Below are positions 55,201 to 61,905 of a stretch of 64,000 bases of DNA, one piece after another. Where the stretch lies: NCBI GenBank assembly GCA_965279165.1, contig OZ257140.1, forward strand, positions 1,488,001-1,552,000. Reading direction: 5' to 3'. A program made the position numbers and the translations under genes. Every line of letters starts with the position of its first letter. Position 1 is the stretch's first letter. Source of the DNA: JBAYIE01 sp965279165. GTDB lineage: Bacteria > Bacteroidota > Bacteroidia > UKL13-3. The notes beneath the pieces are model-generated. The model did not search any database, was not told the origin of the DNA, and saw nothing but the letters and a program-made list of their open reading frames with translations.

Positions 55201-55564
55201 GTACAGTCAATAAAGGAGAAGTTCCCATATCCAAATAAGTTCCCGAACCGGTTGGGTCTAATTCTACTTTCATTAATTTACTTCCACTACTCCAATTTAA
55301 ATTCGAAAACGAACCTGCATTTACATTTCCTTTACCCACTTGGATAGTAAAAAGTCCGAATGGATTGGTTGCTACTGCATGGGTTTCTTTGTAGACAACA
55401 TTGTTATCATTCAAAATACTAATCTGTACAGAAATAGATTTATTAGCCAAAACATTGCCTTGTTGGTTTCTAGCTACAGCTTGGTAATTGAGGGATTGCG
55501 GCACCTGGGCGCGAACACTTTGATAAAGAAAAATAAAAACAATTAGAATGAATACGTTTTTCAT
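52265..55564 (-). CDS. Surface fibre-like protein with YadA-head repeats and tail-fibre motifs (paralogue 2)
   Basis: The 1099-residue protein is a longer paralogue of the next gene: same signal and N-terminal domain (VPQSLNYQAVARNQQGN), same KLHI/KLHV turns, two larger blocks of 14-residue head repeats (about 12 and 13 units), and a C-terminal domain with TFPEGFSAAPDAYVGNV ending VKVIAIGAE. The two genes are 15 bp apart, so they arose by tandem duplication and diverged in repeat number. The head repeats probably form a trimeric stalk. No anchor domain is seen. Confidence 0.75.
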   Translation of the reverse strand: MKNVFILIVFIFLYQSVRAQVPQSLNYQAVARNQQGNVLANKSISVQISILNDNNVVYKETHAVATNPFGLFTIQVGKGNVNAGSFSNLNWSSGSKLMKVELDPTGSGTYLDMGTSPLLTVPYALIADKALNVVDQSLGGLNDVDTVGKTQGYVLGWDGTKWKPLSGAAQQGWLMTNGDLSNVNTSGKIGIGVTTPQAKLHIEGNDKENVMAFKGDRYISSRSSGSDYGVPSTGEGLYMTSEYGNYKQAYYFTQGNPLDTSPIFGITSKTGNSGWSPALNVSQQGLVGIGVAKPKAKLHVLDGGILMQGINGGVDYKGDGSAMLWIPNKYGAFRSGYSYNRSWDKDSIGDVSFAAGIGNVASGRYASAFGYWTRAIGLTATTLGAYTVASGENSIAMGTKSIAAGHSSTAMGNYTVASGNISTSMGEYTVASGPVSTALGSYTTASGYNSLVSGYSSLASGNISTAFGSFTTASGYISTAFGSNTTAIGNVSTAMGYLTTAKAYCSTVIGIGNDTSDTNAITYVTSDLNRIFQIGNGSSNLRRNAMTVYYNGKVGLGTVNPEKNLTVAKSMNVDHLNANDGTNEISLTFGSSSGEGIASKRTSGTGQYGLDFYTASTNRLSISNAGNTTVNGNLTVRDTLKAAIDFSGKAFILNGDIGTTSLAGNGTRLMWIPAKAAFRAGTANNNSWNNDSIGIHSIGLGYATKASNDYAIATGNFTTASGSTATAMGAYTVASGAASTAMGGITKASGDYSTAMGSSTKATGIGSTSMGSNTTASGQTSFASGSGSTASGISSTAMGNNSIASGANSFAVGSNAKAIGSTAIALGLNSQASGNDAMSFGNNTTASGSNAMAFGTQTIAKSARATVIGAYNDTSDVAIPTNYLDATIRIFQIGNGDAFGRSNAMTILRTGNVGLGVTTPQNTLSIKGSMNIDQTELNTGTLASGGLRFGSASGEGIASKRTTGTGQFGLDFYTQNTNRMSISNSGNVSIANTVSVKGNKGIIRSSDATQQKKVTTNVTVNASFAAGETKSFAFTFPEGFSAAPDAYVGNVISGSGNWGEALMVLNNINATGGTLYVFNAKGTAVTNNYVVKVIAIGAE

Positions 55565-55576
55565 ATAGTATTGGTA

Positions 55577-58500
55577 TTAATGAATAACAATGAGTTTTTT
55601 GGTATGGGTAACTTCTTGGTCTCCCTTAAATACAGTTCGTACATAGTAAATGCCATCGCTATAGGAAAACATATCAAAAGTTTTATTGACTAATCCACCA
55701 GTATAAGGTTCATCGATTAGTACGGTAATTAACCTACCAATTTGGTCGTATAAAAATCCGGTAACTTGTCCCGACGAATTAAATTCGTACCCAATATTTA
55801 AAGGACCATCTGTTGGATTGGGATAGAACGTAAAGACGCCTTTCACCAATGGTGGTTGCACATCCATTTCCTCTATACCATTGATAATATTGTAAAAATC
55901 ATCCGGTTGTTGAAATCCTTGGGTGAGTATGATTGGCTTTAACGAATCGCCAAAAGTATTTACCATCGTTAACTCACCTATGGTTGCCGATAAAGTATAT
56001 CCTCCTGCGGTAAAAAAAGAACCTCCTGCAGATGGGAAATAGGGTAAGTACAAGATTATTGGTTGGAGCGTAACAGCAATAGTTTTGGAAATAGAATCGA
56101 CACAACCTTTATCAGAAAGTACAGTTAATCCAACCAAATAATTTCCTGTTTGGGCATAATTATAAGTTAGTGCATTGGCTATTGATTTCTCCCCATTACC
56201 TAAATCCCAACTATTCGTAAATGTGCCTGCCCCTATTTTTGTTTGGTTAATAAATCCAACGCTTGAACCAACTATAGTATAATCGAAATTGGCTTTGGGT
56301 TTAGGATTTAAGGATACGGATATTGAATCTATACCAACACAACCATCTGCACTTGTAATAGATAAGGTTACCATATAATTTCCTACCTCTTCAAATGCAT
56401 GGGTAAAAGTATTACCCGACAATAAAGTACCATCCCCCAATTGCCATAATACGGTATTGGTGCTATCACTTGGTGTTCCTGTATTGGTAAAAGTAAAATC
56501 GCCGTCGCTTTCGCAAATACTGGTATTATTTACCGTAAAGGATGCAGTTGGTTGCGAACCAACGATAACTTCTGTTGCATTCGTATCAACGCAGTTTCCT
56601 TGGTTTACTGCGATTAACGTAACCAGGTAACTTCCTGCATTCAAATATGTGTGGTCTGTTGCCGGTTGTACTTTCGATTGGCCATCACCAAAGAAATAGG
56701 TATAGCTAGTTCCCTCCGGATTTTGCAATCCGTTTTCCGGATAAAACAGAAACAAGTTATCTTTTAAACATTGTTGCGCATTTACCACTGCTAATTTTGC
56801 AGATGGTGTTTCCTTTATGGTAGCCGAAAAACTATTGGATGAAGTATCGCTACAACCAACTATATTCGGAATGCTTGCAACGAGTTTATAAGTACCCGAT
56901 GCTACTAAATAAGTAGTACTGTCTGTTTCTATATTTACATATACAGAGTCGTTGAGTAAAAGACTTTGTATGCTTCCAAATGTTGATGGGGAATACGAAA
57001 TGTTAATAGGCTCACCTTCGCAAATAGTTACCCCCGAAGAAGCAGAAAGTGTAGCAGTTGGTTTCGTGTAAGCATTAACTGTTACGCTAGTCGATTTGCT
57101 TGTACAACCCGACGATGAAACTACTTCTACGTAATATTTGCCCCAGGTTGGATTGTTGATACTAGCGGTTGAAATTGAAAGAATGGTATCCGGTTCTTGG
57201 GCATTGTTGGTTGGATCGTAATCGGATTTATGCCAAATATAGGTATTCCCAATTCCAGTATCTGCAGAAAGAACCAAGCTTTGAATAGGTATGCAATAAT
57301 TAAGATTTCCGTCAACCTGGATATTGGCTGAAGGATAGGCATGAAATAAATAACCAAATAATTGCGATGAATCCCTGCATCCCAAAGAATCAATAACTAC
57401 CAATCGATAATTTCCGGTTTGGGAAATTTTTATGATATCGTTGGTTTGTATCGCTATATTGTTATTAAACCAAGTATACGCATATGGCATAGCTCCACCA
57501 TTTGTTGTGCCTTTTAAATTAACCGTGTCGGATAAACAAAAATTGGTTTTGCTTGATCCTCCATTTACACTTAACGATGGCTTTGCATTTACTTGCACGA
57601 TTACAGAATCGCTTGTGTTTGCACATTGCGTCATGGTATTTGTAACCCTTACACGATACAAACCGTCATTGCTTGTAGTAAAATTTCTAGCTGTTTCTCC
57701 AATTAAATCGATCGAATCACGCATCCACTGATACAGAAGATTATTTCCCATACTTGCACTTATGGTTGTGCTTGATCCTGCGCATATGGAAACTTTACCG
57801 CTACTATTTAATGCAACTGAAGGTAATTGAGCAATAGTAAAGTTTATTGCAGCCGAAGTAGTTTGACAACCGGTTATTAAAGAAGTGACAATTGTTCTGT
57901 ACGATCCGGATTGAATAATTGTTATTTGTGGAGTAGTAATATTGGTATTTGTTTGGTCGTGTTGCCAACGATAGCTAGCACTAGATATTACAGAAGTGTC
58001 GACAGAAAGATTAAATGAACCTCCTTCGCAAAATGAAGTATCGCTTGTTTGGCTTAAAATTACTACCGGAGACGCATGCATCGAAATTACCATTGCATCG
58101 GAAGTGTCGGAACATCCAAATGGATTGGTAATAATGGATTGGTAGTTACCCGCCAAATTTGCAGCGTAGATTGAAGCATTTGCATTTTGGATTTCATTGC
58201 CATTGTATAACCATTTGTAACTTCTTCCCGATAAAGTATCTGCACTTAGCATTACATTACCGCCACTACAAAAACCATTAGAAGCTGACGAAAATTTAGC
58301 GCTATCTAAAGTTATTTGGTCTATACCAATTTTGTTTGAACTAACGTTGCTTGTGCTTAAACATGCAGCAGAACTAATTAGCGTGGCATGTACACTGTCA
58401 TTTTTTGCTAGGCTATTTAGCATAAGAGTTAGGCCTGTATCGCCCAACAATATGTTATTGTTTTTATACCATGCAATTTTAGGAGTACTTCCTCCATTGG

Positions 58501-60508
58501 TTAAGTTAGCAGTAAAAACAAAAGGGCCACCCAAACATAGATTTATTTTATTGGCAGTGATACCAATCGATGGGGTCGACAAAGATGCAATGTTCATTAC
58601 AATTTTGTTCGATTCAAGGTTGTTGTTCGCTATGCAGGAACTTAAACTCGAACTTACCATGCAAGAAATCGTATCCTTATTAGCTAAAGTGGTTGTATTT
58701 AAGGTATCATCCGTTGCCCCCGAAATATTGATACCATTCCGTCGCCATTGAAAGGTTGGTGAAGATCCCCCGTTGGTTGGTACTGCCACAAATTGAATAT
58801 TTGTTCCGGCACATGCATTATTTGCAGATGCGGTTATTATTGTTGAAAGTACCTTTACCGGACTTACATAAATTGAAGAAATCGTACTATCCTTGGCACA
58901 AGTACCCGGCGTGTTTATTACCAATTTAATAGCATAATATCCGGTATCCGAAAGGGTTAATTGCACCGTGTCTTTTCTGGTTCTATCAATGGTTCCATTG
59001 TTTCCAAAATCCCAACTATACGTAGTTTGACTGTTGGTATCTGTACTCGAATTAATAATGGTAAATGTTTGTCCGGCACATACCGAAACTGGGATACCCA
59101 TTTTTGCTCCAGGCTTTTTACAGAAATTGGAATCTTCTGCGATACCCCAATTTCCTAAACTATCCTGAATGCGGAAAAAGAGTTTATGATTACCTAATGT
59201 AACTGCACTAAGATTAATATTAAAATTTGCAATAGCTGTATCTCCTTCATTGTTTAATGAAACAGATTGTCCATTTCCAAATCCTGGATCATTATCTATA
59301 AAATATTCTACTTTTTTTGGTTTAGCCGGAGAAATTAAGTGGTAGAAACGGGTTACTTGAACCACACTCCAATGGTTTGTTTGGTCCTTGGTACGAACAA
59401 AAAGGCGGTGGTAACCGGCAGTAATTCCACTTGTATTAATCATAAGAGCAAGCGTGGTATCCATTGCATTGGGATTTATGGAAATTTGTTGTCCGTTGCC
59501 GAAACCCGGATCCGTATCAATAAAATATTCAACTCCTACAAGTGATGGATTGGTAGGCAGGATAAAAAAACGTTGACGCTCTACTACACTATATTGTCCG
59601 ATATTATTCTTGGTTCGAACATATAAAGTATGTAAACCTGGATTGATGGATGAAGTGTTTAAGTTGAAGGATAAAGAGGTGTCGTTTGCATTGGGTGTGA
59701 TGGTTATTTGTTGGCCATTGCCTACACCTGGATCGTTATCGATAAAATATTCAACACTGCTTAATATAGGATTAGTTGGTGTTACAAAAAAACTTTGGCG
59801 TTGCACTATACTGTATTGGCCAATATTGTTTTTTGTTCTTACGTACAAAGTATGTAAACCTGGATTTAATGAGGCGGTATTTAAATTAAAAGACAAGGAG
59901 GTATCGTTTGTATTGGGTGTGATGGCTATTTGCTGTCCGTTGCCTACACCGGGATCGTTATCGATAAAATATTCAGCACTGCTTAACATTGGATTTGTTG
60001 GTGTTACAAAAAAACTTTGGCGTTGCACTACGCTATATTGACCAAGACTATTTTTTGTACGCACATACAACGTATGTAAACCTACACCTAAGGAAGATGT
60101 ATTGAGATTAAAAGATAAAGAGGTATCGTTTGAAGTGGGTGAAATTGCAATTTGTTGGCCGTTTCCAATACCGGGATCTGCGTCAACAAAATATTCCATA
60201 TTAGTTATTCCTGGATTTGTTGGAATGATAAAAAAAGAGCGATTCTGAACAACGCTATTTTTACCCGCACTATCTTGTGTGCGCACAAATAGTTTATGTA
60301 AACCTATTGCAAGTGACGAGGTATTTACTTGAAATGTTAGTGAAGTGTCGGCAGCTAAATTTGTAAAAGATAGCAATACACCATTGCCTATTCCAGGGTC
60401 CGAATCAACAAAATATTCAATGCGGCTGATTCGGGATTGGGCCGATAGGTATGATTGATAGCATAGCAAAACAACCAACAGATATGAATATTTTAAAATT
60501 TGTTGCAT
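55577..60508 (-). CDS. Giant T9SS-secreted repeat protein
   Basis: From ATG 60508 the protein has 1643 residues (frame also open to 60544, but that lacks a proper signal start). After the signal (cut near LSAQ) come six repeats of 74 residues with EYFIDNDPGVGNGQQI, FNLNTSSL and GLHTLYVRTKN. A PKD domain (YSWDFGNNGT) and a long series of Ig-like/Cys-containing domains with SICAG/GICEG-like pairs follow, then two PKD-like domains and a type A T9SS tail (FTFYPNPTDGPLNIGY to KLIVIH). Exported and attached at the surface by T9SS. It is 12 bp from the fibre gene and 48 bp from the beta-helix gene in one cluster. Confidence 0.83.
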   Translation of the reverse strand: MQQILKYSYLLVVLLCYQSYLSAQSRISRIEYFVDSDPGIGNGVLLSFTNLAADTSLTFQVNTSSLAIGLHKLFVRTQDSAGKNSVVQNRSFFIIPTNPGITNMEYFVDADPGIGNGQQIAISPTSNDTSLSFNLNTSSLGVGLHTLYVRTKNSLGQYSVVQRQSFFVTPTNPMLSSAEYFIDNDPGVGNGQQIAITPNTNDTSLSFNLNTASLNPGLHTLYVRTKNNIGQYSIVQRQSFFVTPTNPILSSVEYFIDNDPGVGNGQQITITPNANDTSLSFNLNTSSINPGLHTLYVRTKNNIGQYSVVERQRFFILPTNPSLVGVEYFIDTDPGFGNGQQISINPNAMDTTLALMINTSGITAGYHRLFVRTKDQTNHWSVVQVTRFYHLISPAKPKKVEYFIDNDPGFGNGQSVSLNNEGDTAIANFNINLSAVTLGNHKLFFRIQDSLGNWGIAEDSNFCKKPGAKMGIPVSVCAGQTFTIINSSTDTNSQTTYSWDFGNNGTIDRTRKDTVQLTLSDTGYYAIKLVINTPGTCAKDSTISSIYVSPVKVLSTIITASANNACAGTNIQFVAVPTNGGSSPTFQWRRNGINISGATDDTLNTTTLANKDTISCMVSSSLSSCIANNNLESNKIVMNIASLSTPSIGITANKINLCLGGPFVFTANLTNGGSTPKIAWYKNNNILLGDTGLTLMLNSLAKNDSVHATLISSAACLSTSNVSSNKIGIDQITLDSAKFSSASNGFCSGGNVMLSADTLSGRSYKWLYNGNEIQNANASIYAANLAGNYQSIITNPFGCSDTSDAMVISMHASPVVILSQTSDTSFCEGGSFNLSVDTSVISSASYRWQHDQTNTNITTPQITIIQSGSYRTIVTSLITGCQTTSAAINFTIAQLPSVALNSSGKVSICAGSSTTISASMGNNLLYQWMRDSIDLIGETARNFTTSNDGLYRVRVTNTMTQCANTSDSVIVQVNAKPSLSVNGGSSKTNFCLSDTVNLKGTTNGGAMPYAYTWFNNNIAIQTNDIIKISQTGNYRLVVIDSLGCRDSSQLFGYLFHAYPSANIQVDGNLNYCIPIQSLVLSADTGIGNTYIWHKSDYDPTNNAQEPDTILSISTASINNPTWGKYYVEVVSSSGCTSKSTSVTVNAYTKPTATLSASSGVTICEGEPINISYSPSTFGSIQSLLLNDSVYVNIETDSTTYLVASGTYKLVASIPNIVGCSDTSSNSFSATIKETPSAKLAVVNAQQCLKDNLFLFYPENGLQNPEGTSYTYFFGDGQSKVQPATDHTYLNAGSYLVTLIAVNQGNCVDTNATEVIVGSQPTASFTVNNTSICESDGDFTFTNTGTPSDSTNTVLWQLGDGTLLSGNTFTHAFEEVGNYMVTLSITSADGCVGIDSISVSLNPKPKANFDYTIVGSSVGFINQTKIGAGTFTNSWDLGNGEKSIANALTYNYAQTGNYLVGLTVLSDKGCVDSISKTIAVTLQPIILYLPYFPSAGGSFFTAGGYTLSATIGELTMVNTFGDSLKPIILTQGFQQPDDFYNIINGIEEMDVQPPLVKGVFTFYPNPTDGPLNIGYEFNSSGQVTGFLYDQIGRLITVLIDEPYTGGLVNKTFDMFSYSDGIYYVRTVFKGDQEVTHTKKLIVIH
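59100..60420 (-). repeat. Six in-gene repeats of about 222 bp
   Basis: Each unit encodes 74 residues starting EYF(V/I)D-DPG. Units 2 to 4 (counted from the N-terminus) are very similar also at DNA level, for example TGTATGTAAACCTGGATT with matching ends, which suggests recent expansion or gene conversion. Units 1, 5 and 6 have diverged. Confidence 0.85.
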
Positions 60509-60556
60509 AACCTTTTTATTACGAAAACCAGACCAATAAAACACAAGGGTTCGTTT

Positions 60557-61603
60557 CTATGGATTGCGTTTTGCTTTTATGGTTACATTTAATCCGCCGG
60601 CGGATGTTCCAACCCCCGGCATAATAATATCATAAATGGAGGGAACAGTTGGAAGTCCACTTAATACATAGGGAATATTTCCTCCAAATGCACCAATTTC
60701 ACCACCAACTGAGCTAGCAGTTTTTGCAGCAGTTGCATTTACCAGTTGAAATAAGCCATCGGTTGAAATTGCATTTGTTACATAAAACCCGGTAGTCATG
60801 TCAACAGAAGTCGAGCAGGAAACGCAATTACTCCATGTTGGTCGGTTGGTATAATTATTTGAAAGATTGGTGGCAAACGGAGGGTTGTTTCCAGTATTGG
60901 TGAATTGTACAATATTGTTTCGAATAATCGTACCAATTCCCAATGCGGTGAATCTTGAAATACGTAGTGTATTGTTCTCTATTAGGGCAGAAGTAATATT
61001 GCCATGGTTTCTTTCAAATAAATCTCCATTTCCTATGCCTGCATGGTAAACGATATTGTTTTGAAATATCATATTGGCCACAGCAGTACTACCACCTCCT
61101 AATCCAAATACATGATAATCTTGTTGTAAATAAAATAGATTTTGTATTACAACAGGGTTGAGATAAGCTGTATCACCTGGAAATTGGATTGCCCAATTTT
61201 GTACACCATTATAGGCAATGTAATTTCTCATTACAGTAATATTATGCTCTGCTATTTTCATAGACCCGGTATACATTCCCATTACCACTGAGTTTGAAGA
61301 ACCAACAACAAAAATTATCTGTGTAGCATAAGCATTTTTTCCTCCCTGCAAAGTTTTTGGATTGTAGCCTTGGTCATACCCCGGACCAATCACAATTAAT
61401 TTCTTGGTTAAAGTCATGGTTCCATAATTGGTTACGGTACCTTCCATATAAATAGTGTCGCCACTGCTTGCCGCAGCTTGCGCCGAAGCAAATGAAGTAT
61501 ATAAACTTCCACTTGCAACTAATTCGTTGTTCACCCTAAATTTGGCTGCATGTACGGTTAAACTTAAAAGTACAACAGAAAGTAATAGTAGTTTCGATTT
61601 CAT
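60557..61603 (-). CDS. Secreted parallel beta-helix-like protein
   Basis: The 348-residue protein has a signal peptide (1-19, cut after VHA). The body has repeated short strands with Asn/Ile ladders (NSVVMGMYTGSMKIAEHNITV, NPVVIQNLFYLQQDYHVFG, SALIENNTLRISRFT), as in pectate-lyase-like beta-helices. No catalytic set was recognised and there is no T9SS tail. It is the first gene of the 61603-45514 cluster. Confidence 0.72.
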   Translation of the reverse strand: MKSKLLLLSVVLLSLTVHAAKFRVNNELVASGSLYTSFASAQAAASSGDTIYMEGTVTNYGTMTLTKKLIVIGPGYDQGYNPKTLQGGKNAYATQIIFVVGSSNSVVMGMYTGSMKIAEHNITVMRNYIAYNGVQNWAIQFPGDTAYLNPVVIQNLFYLQQDYHVFGLGGGSTAVANMIFQNNIVYHAGIGNGDLFERNHGNITSALIENNTLRISRFTALGIGTIIRNNIVQFTNTGNNPPFATNLSNNYTNRPTWSNCVSCSTSVDMTTGFYVTNAISTDGLFQLVNATAAKTASSVGGEIGAFGGNIPYVLSGLPTVPSIYDIIMPGVGTSAGGLNVTIKAKRNP

Positions 61604-61905
61604 AAAATTGATATTTATCTTATTCGAAGCTATCTATATAAATAAAGCCTGATTTGGCTATATAGCCAGCGGTTGATATTTTGAGTGTGTGGTATTGTTC
61701 ACTTGGTGAATGGTATTTATCCTGTCTAACTAAGAATGAAATTCTAGCTTTCCCCTCATCATATAAAGGCAACTGGTTAACTGTTTCCAAAACTCCATCC
61801 ACATGATTTATCTGTTAAATTAATTGGCTCCAACCCAACTCGAACTAATTATTCAAAATTTTCTTTAATAAACCGTATACTTGTTTTAATCAATAACTTA
61901 CCAAT
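61604..61905. other. Divergent intergenic region between two secreted-protein genes
   Basis: The 302-bp region contains the 14-bp palindrome TGGCTATATAGCCA (61655-61668) and a weak small frame on the minus strand at 61620-61802. It should hold the promoters of both 61603 (minus) and 61906 (plus), but I could not define a full TAnnTTTG pair. Confidence 0.6.
61620..61802 (-). CDS. Doubtful small ORF
   Basis: The 60-codon frame starts at GTG and ends 16 bp before the beta-helix gene. Its composition (mixed charged and aromatic, KISTAGYIAKSGFIYIDSFE) looks protein-like rather than random, so it may be a real small gene or the remnant of a longer one. There is no other support. Confidence 0.2.
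   Translation of the reverse strand: MDGVLETVNQLPLYDEGKARISFLVRQDKYHSPSEQYHTLKISTAGYIAKSGFIYIDSFE

Noticed and set aside
57127..60041. Several 60-140-codon frames antisense to the giant T9SS gene
   Set aside because: They are mirror frames of the repeat and Ig-like regions with no start signals or family features.
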